Source of the DNA: Thermoclostridium sp036562185
GTDB taxonomy: Bacteria > Bacillota > Clostridia > DSM-8532
Length of the DNA: 64,000 nucleotides
Reading direction: 5' to 3'
NCBI GenBank assembly: GCA_036562185.1
Contig: DATCKN010000094.1
Location: forward strand, 1-64,000
Part shown: positions 1 to 7,413 of the stretch, in pieces
How the letters are laid out: each line of letters begins with the position of its first letter
Position numbering within the stretch: the first letter of the stretch is position 1
Translations under genes and position numbers: made by a program
The notes under the pieces: generated by a model
What the model was told of the DNA's origin: nothing
What the model saw: the letters and a program-made list of their open reading frames with translations, nothing else
Databases searched by the model: none

Positions 1-155
1 CTTTCATACTTTTCAGCACCAATTATTGATGTAACTTCCGCATCCATTAGGGCATTAATGAGTAATGTTAACGCTTCTTTTAAAAAATCTTTATCTTTTT
101 CAACAACACACTTGCTAAGTTGTTCTAAAAGTGCCATTCTATTATTATTAGCCAC
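1..155 (-). CDS. IS256-family transposase, N-terminal part (cut by left edge)
   Basis: The first 51 residues can be read on the minus strand from a GTG at 155, with an AGGAGGT ribosome binding site at about 162-168. The translation contains LINALMDAEVTSIIGAEKYE, which matches the N-terminal signature of IS256/Mutator transposases (N-A-L-M-x-A-E-V-T-x-x-x-G-A-x-K-Y-E). These are DDE enzymes that move IS elements by a copy-out route. The catalytic DDE part lies outside the window, so I cannot say whether the element is intact. It sits directly downstream of a broken antitoxin gene, where an AbiEii toxin gene would be expected, so the insertion may have removed or displaced that toxin. Confidence 0.8.
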   Translation of the reverse strand, partial: MANNNRMALLEQLSKCVVEKDKDFLKEALTLLINALMDAEVTSIIGAEKYE

Positions 156-168
156 GGTATGACCTCCT

Positions 169-202
169 CTACTTTATTTATTTGGTTTCCCTAATAAAGT
201 AG
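169..202. repeat. 10-bp inverted repeat before the IS256 transposase gene
   Basis: CTACTTTATT at 169-178 is perfectly repeated in inverted form, AATAAAGTAG, at 193-202, with a 14-nt loop. It lies just upstream of the ribosome binding site of the transposase. A hairpin here could lie near the IS end or could limit read-through translation of the transposase; both roles are inference. Confidence 0.5.
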
Positions 203-241
203 AAATCTTATTACTATAAATTGATATGGAGTATTGCCAAT

Positions 242-1138
242 TTATTTATTAACTAAGGAACAGAAATCTTTTGGATAGAATATTTTCCATTTCTTCGAAT
301 ATAACTTTTCAGTCATAGCATATGTAAGGTAGAAATCATATGTGATATTGAATTCTTTAAGCAAATTTATATCGTAGTCTTTATAACCTGCATTTTCCAT
401 GTAGAATCCAATTGCTTGATGATATGGATAAATATACTTCATTTTCTTAAGCATTGATACTAGCTTGGGAACATCTATCTTATCTCTGGCCATCAAATAG
501 GCTCTTAAAACTTCATTTACACCACCGGCATAATTCGGTCTTACCGTTAAATCAATTAGCGTTCTTTCCAGTCCAGTTACAGGAACTTTTTCGCCTTTAA
601 AATTAACAACCTCTACGCCCAATCTATTTAAGTTTTTTCCACTTAATACATAGATATTTGAGTTTTTTACCTTTACAATTTGCTTTGTTTCTCTCATAAG
701 CTGTGAAAATGCCTTATCAATATTTTCCTGAATTAATAGCGTGTCTTTATTGCTCGGTTTTTTACACTGTTCTGAGTTTATATAAATATTTATTGGTTCA
801 GTATGTATTAAATTATGTATATACATGGCAGTTCTTTGACAAAAATATACATCTTTTTTTATTCCTAAAGCTATTTTATACTCCGATGAATTAAATAATG
901 CATATTTTATTTGATTATGCATTGGAATATTTACACTTGTAATTATGTTTTCAACTATTAAACTTTCTATAAATTCATTAAAAGTAGTTTTTTGCGGAAT
1001 TCCCCATTCTTTTCTTTTTTCTGAAAAGATCTTTCTTAAATCAGAGGAGGAAAAGAGAATTTTTGACTGTTGTTTTAAATAATCAGTTATAATTAAATTT
1101 TTTTTCTATATTACCTCAAACCTTGATGGTCTGGCCAT
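242..1138 (-). pseudogene. AbiEi-type antitoxin gene with an in-frame TAG
   Basis: One open frame runs on the minus strand from ATG 1138 to the TAA at 242 (298 codons) except for a TAG at codon 11 (1108-1106). The first codons read MARPSRFEVI, then the stop, then KKNLIITDYLKQQ and a winged-helix-like N-terminal segment. The C-terminal half (LERTLIDLTVRPNYAGG, then IYPYHQAIGFYMENAGY) is typical of AbiEi antitoxin C-terminal domains, which repress their operon and neutralise AbiEii nucleotidyltransferase toxins. The longest ATG-started uninterrupted frame begins only at 922 and would lack the DNA-binding part. The cognate toxin is not present downstream, where an IS256 element begins instead. 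A non-ATG restart after the TAG cannot be excluded, so gene death is likely but not certain. Confidence 0.75.
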
Positions 1139-1158
1139 TTTAAACCTCTTTTCTATTT

Positions 1159-1194
1159 CATTTGCATATAGGTATATATACCTATATGCAAATG
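1159..1194. promoter_or_regulatory. 36-bp perfect palindrome (probable AbiEi operator)
   Basis: The half CATTTGCATATAGGTATA at 1159-1176 is followed directly by its exact reverse complement at 1177-1194. It lies 21 bp upstream of the start of the broken antitoxin gene. The central GGTATATATACC is shared with the palindrome at 1276-1313. AbiEi antitoxins are known to bind inverted repeats in front of their own genes, so an operator role is the simplest reading. Confidence 0.7.
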
Positions 1195-1275
1195 GTAGAG
1201 TCATTTTATATTTTTATTTTACGCTATATCTCCCTATAAAGCAATCTACTCAAAGGAAAAATAGTTTTTTTTACA

Positions 1276-1313
1276 AGGTACTTCGTATGGTATATATACC
1301 ATACAAAGTACCT
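1276..1313. promoter_or_regulatory. 38-bp near-perfect palindrome
   Basis: AGGTACTTCGTATGGTATA at 1276-1294 pairs with the following 19 bases at a single mismatched position. Its centre GGTATATATACC is identical to that of the palindrome at 1159-1194, which lies about 118 bp away centre to centre. It sits between the two divergent antitoxin-type genes, about 57 bp upstream of the -35 box of the rightward promoter. Confidence 0.7.
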
Positions 1314-1369
1314 GTATTAATTTTGTTTCTTTCTTAGGGTTGATTAGTTACATTTGGTGATAGTAACTA

Positions 1370-1398
1370 TTGCAAATATATTCCATTATAGGTATAAT
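1370..1398 (+). promoter_or_regulatory. Sigma-A-type promoter of the toxin-antitoxin operon
   Basis: TTGCAA at 1370-1375 and TATAAT at 1393-1398 are separated by exactly 17 bp. Transcription would start near 1405, inside the inverted repeat at 1401-1449, and run into the antitoxin gene at 1468. Confidence 0.65.
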
Positions 1399-1400
1399 AT

Positions 1401-1449
1401 TTTTAGATACATTGTCACTATATATAAATTAGTGACGATGTATCTAAAA
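1401..1449. promoter_or_regulatory. Inverted repeat with 19-nt arms overlapping the predicted start of transcription
   Basis: TTTTAGATACATTGTCACT at 1401-1419 is repeated inverted at 1431-1449 with one mismatch and an 11-nt loop. It overlaps the expected transcription start of the toxin-antitoxin operon and ends 18 bp before the TTG start. It could be an operator covering the start site, a hairpin in the mRNA leader, or both. Its sequence differs from the two upstream palindromes. Confidence 0.65.
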
Positions 1450-1467
1450 CAAAATGGAGTGATTGTT

Positions 1468-2238
1468 TTGGCAGATCGTCTTAGAATTAAACAGTTAATT
1501 GAAAAGTTTAATAACGTGGAGAGTTTTTCAAGAAAAGAATTAAAAGAATTTTACGAAAAGTATAATTCTGAACTTAAGGAAACTACTTTTCGATGGATGA
1601 TTTATGATTTGAAAAAGCAGAAAATAATTGTATCAATTGACAGAGGTGTTTATTCACTTGTTAATCAGACTTATTCAAATTCAAATACAACGTTAGAGAA
1701 AAAGAAGTACAAGCCATCAGTATCAAAAAATCTGGAAAAACTTTATAAAGAACTAAAAAAACAATTCCCGTTTTTAGATATTTGTGTTTGGGAAACGTCC
1801 TGGTTAAACGAATTCATGTTACACCAACTAGGTAGAGTTTTATCAATAATAGAAGTTGAGAAGGGGTTTGAAGAAACGGTTTTTAATTATTTAAGAGAGA
1901 ATTATAGCAATGTTTTTATTCGACCAACCCGTCAGGAACTTGAATGGTATATATATAGTAGCAATTCTAGTATTGTAGTTAAAAATTTAATAACTCAATC
2001 ACCACTATCTAATAATTCAGATATAGTAATTCCCAAGTTAGAGAAAATCTTGATTGATATTTTTGTAGAAAAAGACTTTTTTTATCCATATCAAGGTCAA
2101 GAACTTATCAATATTTATAATAATGCTTTTCATTATTACCAGATTTCCCTAAAAAGTTTATTCAGATATGCTGGAAGACGAAAATGCAAAGAGTTGTTAG
2201 AGGAATATTTGCAGAAAATCCATTTTAATATAACATGA
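1468..2238 (+). CDS. AbiEi-like antitoxin of a type IV toxin-antitoxin pair (DUF6577-like)
   Basis: A 256-residue protein. I chose TTG 1468 because GGAGT lies 7 nt upstream and the protein then begins with ADRLRIKQLIEKF; longer starts would read through the leader repeat. Residues 1-70 look like a winged-helix segment ending in a basic stretch (LKKQKIIVSIDRGVYSLV), as in AbiEi antitoxins. The remainder, with PKLEKILIDIFVEKDFF, fits the family that accompanies AbiEii toxins; I believe it is the DUF6577 type, from memory. Its role would be to repress the operon and to counter the toxin encoded 15 bp downstream. The region is strongly AT-rich, consistent with transfer. Confidence 0.75.
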   Translation: MADRLRIKQLIEKFNNVESFSRKELKEFYEKYNSELKETTFRWMIYDLKKQKIIVSIDRGVYSLVNQTYSNSNTTLEKKKYKPSVSKNLEKLYKELKKQFPFLDICVWETSWLNEFMLHQLGRVLSIIEVEKGFEETVFNYLRENYSNVFIRPTRQELEWYIYSSNSSIVVKNLITQSPLSNNSDIVIPKLEKILIDIFVEKDFFYPYQGQELINIYNNAFHYYQISLKSLFRYAGRRKCKELLEEYLQKIHFNIT

Positions 2239-2253
2239 TATGGGGGTATCAAA

Positions 2254-3348
2254 ATGATTTTAAAAGAGTCTTTTTCAGAAGAGTGGATACGTGGTATTCA
2301 AAAGAAGTATAGGAGTGATCCGATCCTGACGGAAAAAGTAATCTTGGCGTTAACACTACTTGAGCAATTGGTTACATGTGGATTGGATTTTGTGTTCAAA
2401 GGTGGAACATCGCTTATCCTCTTATTAGGCACACCTAGACGACTTTCTATTGATATAGATATAATTGTTCCTCCTAAAGAAAGAGAATTTTATAATCAAA
2501 AACTTGATAAAATTATTGACATGGGTGTTTTTACTCGTATTGAAGAAAACATTAGGCCATCTAAAACTGAAATACCAAAGGAGCATTATAAATTTTTTTA
2601 TCAATCTGTTATTAATGATAAACAACAGTATATTTTGCTGGACATTTTATTTGATACATATCCTTATCGGCAAATAGTTGACGTGGATATCCAATCTCCC
2701 TTTTTAAAAACCGATAATAACAACATTAAGGTTCGAGTACCCAACATAAATTGTATTCTTGGTGATAAGCTAACCGCTTTTGCTCCTAATACAACTGGAA
2801 TCCCATATAAAGCTGGTAAAGAGATGGAAATTATTAAGCAACTTTTTGACATTGCTGTTCTCTTTGACATGGCTGATGATATTGATGAAATTAAGTATAG
2901 TTTTCAGGAGGTAGCTAATAAAGAAATTTGTTATAGGGGACTTGAAATAACTATAAATGATATACTTTTTGATGTTTTCGAGACCTCAGCTACAATTGCG
3001 TTTAGAGGCGAAAAAAACATGGAACAATATGTAGAACTCATAACCGGAGCAAAAAAAATGGGGCCGTATGTTTTAGGACAGAATTTCACAGTGGATACTG
3101 CAATTCAATGTGCTTCAAAGACGGCATATTTGGCAATGATTTTATTGTGTGACTCACATTCGTTTGATAAATATTCCGAAGAAGAAGTGAAAAATTTAAA
3201 AATAACAAATCCAGAATATAATAGACTCAACAAGTTAAGAAAAGCTGACCTTGTTGGATATTACTATTGGTGTAAAGCACTCGAGTTGCATGATAAGGTA
3301 TTTATTGATTCTGTTACTTTGTCAAGGAACATAAAAATTTCGTTATAA
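2254..3348 (+). CDS. AbiEii/AbiGii-type nucleotidyltransferase toxin
   Basis: A 364-residue member of the AbiEii toxin family. Residues about 49-75 contain FKGGTSLILL and RRLSIDIDIIV, the G-G-T-S and D-x-D metal/nucleotide motifs of nucleotidyltransferases. KLTAF and, later, KQLFDIAVLFD supply the conserved Lys/Asp motifs III and IV. Known relatives transfer nucleotides to RNA or other targets and arrest growth unless the antitoxin is present; some confer phage resistance by abortive infection. The gene follows the antitoxin by 15 bp with GGGGT upstream of the ATG, so the two form one operon. All catalytic motifs appear present, so the toxin is probably functional. Target and trigger cannot be read from the sequence. 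Confidence 0.88.
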   Translation: MILKESFSEEWIRGIQKKYRSDPILTEKVILALTLLEQLVTCGLDFVFKGGTSLILLLGTPRRLSIDIDIIVPPKEREFYNQKLDKIIDMGVFTRIEENIRPSKTEIPKEHYKFFYQSVINDKQQYILLDILFDTYPYRQIVDVDIQSPFLKTDNNNIKVRVPNINCILGDKLTAFAPNTTGIPYKAGKEMEIIKQLFDIAVLFDMADDIDEIKYSFQEVANKEICYRGLEITINDILFDVFETSATIAFRGEKNMEQYVELITGAKKMGPYVLGQNFTVDTAIQCASKTAYLAMILLCDSHSFDKYSEEEVKNLKITNPEYNRLNKLRKADLVGYYYWCKALELHDKVFIDSVTLSRNIKISL

Positions 3349-3897
3349 ATATTATAAATTCAAATTTATGTCGACACTTGTTAAAGTGTATTCGTTCATA
3401 ATGTAATAAGGTTAATTTACCTCATTAAAAATTCTATAATAAACTCTGCTTAGAAAAATATGGAGAGATAGATACTCCTTTTCTTTTGAAGAGAAAACCG
3501 AACTTGCGAATATCGGTATGTCAGTTTTCATGTGCATGTTATTCATACAGTTATTTCATGCAATTATTTTGTAATGTCAAAATGGTGTGTTTAGGTCACA
3601 TGGCACCAGTTGTGAATGATAAAATAAAATTGGCAGTTTTCGGTCAATAAGATTTTACGGTTTTTACCGGTATTTGTAAATATGATAGATTAATTGCTGA
3701 AAAATCAAATCTGCTTAAGTTTAAGTTAATTGTCAAAGTAAATAAGACCCCTTAATAGAAAAACAGTCTCATTTAGTCTTACAAAGTTTCGGTTGCAAAC
3801 CTTCCAATGAATGAAGCTATCGGAAACGGCACCATGTTAAAATTAGTTAATTTGAGTCACTCATTTCCTATATCCAGGCAGTAATCCCATTTATTAG

Positions 3898-3925
3898 GCG
3901 AGGCTTAAGCCTCGCTTTCTCTTTT
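3898..3925 (+). terminator. Rho-independent terminator
   Basis: GCGAGGC at 3898-3904 and GCCTCGC at 3909-3915 form a 7-bp GC-rich stem with a TTAA loop, followed by TTTCTCTTTT. It lies 550 bp downstream of the toxin gene and has no closer upstream gene. Confidence 0.65.
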
Positions 3926-3941
3926 GGTGCAGTACTTGAGT

Positions 3942-4043
3942 GGCACAAATGACAGGTAAAATGGAAGATAGGCTTGTCTTATGTTTTTGCCTTTTCAAAG
4001 GCCTCATCCCCCCATGGAACCAGTCTACTGGGTTGCAGGCCAT
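3942..4043 (-). pseudogene. Stub A of a DUF255 (thioredoxin-like, YyaL-type) protein
   Basis: Read on the minus strand, NPVDW (4034-4020) is followed, after a one-base frame change, by WGDEAFEKAK, an in-frame stop, then DKPIF and a degraded CHLC. Intact DUF255 proteins begin with an HAYNPVDWYPWGEEAF block leading to SIGYSTCHWCHVM. The stub shows only this block, with a frameshift and a stop, so it is dead. It resembles stub B at 4326-4462 at the nucleotide level. Confidence 0.6.
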
Positions 4044-4325
4044 GTTGGAAAGATAGGGAGATTTCTCATGCATTAACCTATTGGGTATTTGTTTTATTCG
4101 CTGTCATGACACCTCCTCCGCAGTAATTAATATTGCCATTCTTTTTCTAATAATATATCCAAGTATTTAAATTTGGAAAGGCTACTGCAAACTGTTGTAA
4201 TCAATTCTAATATAAGGTACTGGACCCATTATGCAACTCTACAAATTATAGGGTTTTAAATTAGCCAAATTTACACTTTTAAAGGACAGTAGTATTAAAA
4301 ATGCCTATCAAATTGCTGTTAATGA

Positions 4326-4462
4326 CAAACATGGCACCAGTGACAGGTGGAATAGCCGATGGAAAGGAAGATGGGCCTGTTTTCTGCTTTTGCTTTTTCA
4401 AAGGCTTCATCACCCCAGGGATACCAGTCCACTGGATTATAGGCGTGTTTCAGATAAAAAGT
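4326..4462 (-). pseudogene. Stub B of a DUF255 (thioredoxin-like) protein
   Basis: The minus strand encodes HAYNPVDWYPWGDEAFEKAK, then AENRPIFLSIGYSTCHWCHV, without interruption. This is the hallmark N-terminal thioredoxin-like block of DUF255/YyaL proteins, including the CxxC motif. No start codon with a ribosome binding site precedes it and the roughly 600 following residues of the family are missing, so it is a fragment. It is the best preserved of three related stubs between 3.9 and 6.1 kb. Confidence 0.75.
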
Positions 4463-4879
4463 GTTTGCCTCATTACACTTCGGAATAGATTGGTAATATA
4501 TGTTGATATGTGTAAACTATCCTTAATAATATTAAATCTAAAGCGATAATGTAATAATATTATTTACATGATTATCCTATTACTCTACACCAGATGTTTG
4601 CTGGAGGTTAGTATTGTGCCATTACGATTCTATCATTGTATATAGACATCATATCTTTATGACTGATTTACCTTATATGGAATAATCTTCATCTTTGCAC
4701 AGATAATAATTCAGAATTATGCGTATCCAGGGAGATGATATTATAGCAACAGGAACAGGAAAATGTATTAAAACCATCACCAGATGTAAGACTTTACAGA
4801 TAAATGAGGAAGGCTCGTGACCTAAATCACACTTAATCGGACTTAATGATTCATTCTGATTAGGTTCAGAAGTTAAAAA

Positions 4880-5160
4880 ATTACTCCTAATTGGTCGAGC
4901 CGTCCCTCAAACATTATTATCAGTTAATTTAGAGCCTGGCCCGGTTCCTATACTGCTGTGTCCGCTTCTTCATTACGTTCATTGATGCCAGATATAGCAT
5001 CTTCTCTGAAGCCTGATCCGAAGGAATCAGGACACTAAGCCGATTTTTGCTGCTTTCATTTTCCTATGAAAACAATTGGGTAAAAGGACGTTTTTGCCAC
5101 TCATCGATTTCTGGCAGTAGCTTATTGGCAGCAAAGAACTTGGTATTCCTCCATTTACTG
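4880..5160 (-). pseudogene. Internally deleted IS256-family transposase remnant
   Basis: Reading the minus strand from about 5127 gives LLPEIDEWQKRPFTQLF, a stop, ENESSKNRLSVLI, then KMLYLASMNVMKKRTQQYRN and, after a frame change, LIIMFEGRLDQLG. These match, in order, the segment just before the second catalytic block, the E-S-S-K segment and the C-terminus of IS256 transposases. Everything between those blocks, including most of the DDE core, is deleted. The remnant is in the same orientation as the IS256 copy at the left edge; whether both derive from the same element needs alignment. Confidence 0.8.
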
Positions 5161-5194
5161 GTTATTACTTCGAACAAATTGTAAGGTAATCTAA

Positions 5195-5236
5195 AGAGAA
5201 AAGCTGCTATGTTTGAACTCACAGCAGCTTTTCTCT
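5195..5236 (-). terminator. Hairpin terminator downstream of the nucleotidyltransferase gene
   Basis: AGAGAAAAGCTGCT at 5195-5208 and AGCAGCTTTTCTCT at 5223-5236 form a 14-bp perfect stem with a 14-nt loop. It lies 21 bp beyond the stop codon of the minus-strand gene at 5257. Confidence 0.6.
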
Positions 5237-5256
5237 TATGTAATTTCAGATAAGGC

Positions 5257-5814
5257 TTATACTATACGATAATTGCCCCTGCAAATTGTACCGTCAGGTG
5301 CGTTTATATATTCATCCAGGTGTTTCCCGGCATTTGCAACATATTCTTTATTTTGAAATGTTTTTAAGAAGAAGTCCAATATAAGCTTGTAATCCCTTGC
5401 ATGCTTTTCTACTTCAGGTTGGTTATCAAATGCGAGCACCTTCATAAAAAACAATTTCTCAATAGAAATAACTTTACATTTTTCGCATTCAATGGCCCCC
5501 TCTGAAAAAAAGCCGTAATCAAGACGGAATATGCTACGAAGCAGGTCATAACGTTCAAATGAAACGAATAAGTCACCCCATTTGTCCTTTCTATTATCGG
5601 GATATTTTTTTGCCAAGGTTTCATAATCGTCATTTGAGATGATAAAATCAATGTCTTTACCCCTTTTTCGGATTCCGTAATACTCCATAGCTAAACCGCC
5701 TATGACGAGCGGTTTTGATGTAAAGCTTATTTCTAAAGCAGACAGGTCAACAGCATCCTTAATTACAGATTCATTTCCAATTAATTGGACTTTGCAGATA
5801 TTTTCCTTATTCAT
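5257..5814 (-). CDS. Lone nucleotidyltransferase-fold protein
   Basis: A 185-residue protein starting at ATG 5814 with AAAGGAG upstream. Residues about 35-57 read KPLVIGGLAMEYYGIRKRGK followed by DIDFI, the G-G plus D-x-D pattern of the nucleotidyltransferase fold seen in MNT/AbiEii-like and aminoglycoside-nucleotidyltransferase-like proteins. A later KLFFMKVLAFD with RDYKLILDFF resembles the conserved Lys/Asp motifs of the AbiEii group. No antitoxin-like partner is adjacent, so it may be a solitary enzyme or the survivor of a toxin-antitoxin pair. Substrate unknown. Confidence 0.7.
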   Translation of the reverse strand: MNKENICKVQLIGNESVIKDAVDLSALEISFTSKPLVIGGLAMEYYGIRKRGKDIDFIISNDDYETLAKKYPDNRKDKWGDLFVSFERYDLLRSIFRLDYGFFSEGAIECEKCKVISIEKLFFMKVLAFDNQPEVEKHARDYKLILDFFLKTFQNKEYVANAGKHLDEYINAPDGTICRGNYRIV

Positions 5815-5885
5815 TGTACTTTCTCCTTTATTATTAGTTTACATAGTAAAATACAAAGTCCAATAGGCCAAAATAGATTTTAGCT

Positions 5886-5942
5886 TCATACAAGCTCTGG
5901 CCCAAAGACTTTGCATGAAGCAGCTGCAATGGCAAGTTTCAT
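5886..5942 (-). pseudogene. Possible 18-codon remnant of a nucleotide-sugar epimerase/reductase start
   Basis: ATG 5942 is preceded by AGGTGGTAAC and encodes MKLAIAAASCKVFGPELV before a TGA. The first 12 residues resemble the start of NAD(P)-binding SDR/NmrA proteins (MKIAIAGASGKVG). Nothing downstream continues the fold. It is either a remnant or a chance short frame. Confidence 0.3.
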
Positions 5943-6027
5943 GTTACCACCTCTTGATATAAATTACCTTTTTTCCAAATATAAAAATATTATATATATT
6001 TAAATTGATGAATTCAATAAAATTGAT

Positions 6028-6097
6028 TTATTCTTGCATGACACAATGGCAGGTGGAACAGCGCACGGAAAGGAAAATGGGTCTATTACTGATAGAA
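6028..6097 (-). pseudogene. Stub C of a DUF255 (thioredoxin-like) protein
   Basis: The minus strand reads SNRPIFLSVRCSTCHCVMQE then a stop. This is the RPIFLSIGYSTCHWCHVMEREsF block of DUF255 proteins with the CHWC motif damaged (one codon missing). It is a third, more eroded relative of the stubs at 3.9 and 4.3 kb. Confidence 0.6.
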
Positions 6098-6251
6098 TGA
6101 TTATAGTAAGTTATTCTGCTCAGAAAAAATAAGCAATATGATATAATTAGGAATAACATAAACCTTGGTTTTGAATTGATTATGTAATAAAGAAGGAATG
6201 AAAGGATCAAACGATTGCGGTAATATCAGGTAAATTTAGGGGGAAACATAA

Positions 6252-6446
6252 TTGGAAAGATGGGAATATAAGACTGTTAAATTTGAGTTGACGGGTTTTG
6301 CCGGAGGAATATTGGATACCGAAGGTTTTGATTATGAACTTAATAAGTTAGGAGAGCAGGGCTGGGAACTGGTATCCTGCTTTACTGCTAATGCGGGGCA
6401 TGGCTATAGCAGAGATGCAATAGCAGTGTTCAAAAGAAGGAAGTAG
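6252..6446 (+). CDS. DUF4177 domain protein
   Basis: A 64-residue protein starting at TTG 6252, with GGGGGAA 6 nt upstream. The pattern MERWEYKTVKFELTG, then LNKLGEQGWELVSCF and AVFKRRK, is typical of DUF4177: a single small beta-alpha-beta domain with a conserved GWELV core. No biochemical role is established. A GNAT-family gene follows 14 bp downstream in the same direction, so the two may be cotranscribed. Confidence 0.85.
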   Translation: MERWEYKTVKFELTGFAGGILDTEGFDYELNKLGEQGWELVSCFTANAGHGYSRDAIAVFKRRK

Positions 6447-6460
6447 GGGACAGAGGAACT

Positions 6461-7300
6461 ATGCAGATTTACTTTAATAATGGAAACGACAAAGAGTATC
6501 AATATAAGCTTAATAATCTTTTAAAAGATATTTTCTTTGACTTTCAGTTTTGGTATGATTTAAATCTCTGGGATGAAAATTATGAGAGTTATTCTATTAT
6601 TGACAATGGTGAGATGGTTTCAAATATCTGTGTTTATAAAACAAAGATACTGCTTAATCAAAAGCAGTATTCTGCTTTATCGGTCGGAGCTGTTGCGACA
6701 AAAAAGGAATACAGGGGCAGAGGGTTATCCCGGGTGTTAATGGAGCATATCATAAAAAAATACGAAAATGTTCCAATGTATTTATCAGCAAATGACAGCG
6801 TGGTAGATTTTTATCCGAAATTTGGCTTTAAGCGCGTATACGAAAAGCTGCCGGTGTGTGAGTGTGCAATAAATAATGATGCTAAGCCAAATATGCTTAG
6901 TTACGATGACCCCAAGGTTTGGAACTATGTTTACAATCGTGTGAATTTTTCACAAAAACTTGATTGCCTGAACACGGCCAGCATAAATATTTTTCATATA
7001 TATTGGGGATATCTTAAAAATTGCATATATGAACTTCCGGAGATTGACACTATGGTTATCGCACAGCAAAAAGGGGAAATTCTTAAGCTCATTGGGGTTT
7101 TTTCATTGAAAGATATTTGCTTCGCTGAATTAGTCAGATATCTGCCGTTTACCAATGTTAAAGAGATTGAGTTTGGTTTTATGCCATACTGGTCTGATAT
7201 AAATTATATCATGAAAGGGTATGAAACAGATCCGTTATTTGTCAGAGGGTTACAATGCGATTTAGGTGATTTTAAATTTCCCGATTTGTCTGTAACATAA
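6461..7300 (+). CDS. GNAT-family N-acetyltransferase (Eis-like layout)
   Basis: A 279-residue protein. Residues about 75-125 carry the acetyl-CoA-binding GNAT core: ALSVGAVATKKEYRGRGLSR (motif A, R-G-x-G-L/S) followed by PMYLSANDSVVDFYPKFGFK. The remaining 150 residues form a second lobe, an arrangement like the N-terminal and central domains of Eis-type acetyltransferases. The substrate is unknown; small-molecule amines or peptides are possible. It follows the DUF4177 gene by 14 bp and is convergent with the radical-SAM gene at 7414. Confidence 0.82.
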   Translation: MQIYFNNGNDKEYQYKLNNLLKDIFFDFQFWYDLNLWDENYESYSIIDNGEMVSNICVYKTKILLNQKQYSALSVGAVATKKEYRGRGLSRVLMEHIIKKYENVPMYLSANDSVVDFYPKFGFKRVYEKLPVCECAINNDAKPNMLSYDDPKVWNYVYNRVNFSQKLDCLNTASINIFHIYWGYLKNCIYELPEIDTMVIAQQKGEILKLIGVFSLKDICFAELVRYLPFTNVKEIEFGFMPYWSDINYIMKGYETDPLFVRGLQCDLGDFKFPDLSVT

Positions 7301-7413
7301 CTTGTAGTCTGTCCGGAATGGAATGCAGTTTATGAAATGTGCACAGGCTGGATGATTGGGCAAGGTTATTTGATAATTGTAATGCAGCAGAACTTGCCTG
7401 CCTGATATTTCCA

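Larger units (their letters stand above)
3349..5256. other. 1.9-kb non-coding graveyard
   Basis: No intact gene is seen between the toxin gene and the nucleotidyltransferase at 5257. The stretch contains a hairpin-plus-T terminator (3898-3925), two stubs of a DUF255/thioredoxin-like protein (3942-4043 and 4326-4462), an internally deleted IS256 transposase (4880-5160) and a terminator hairpin (5195-5236). The remainder is AT-rich with stops in all frames. Confidence 0.6.
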
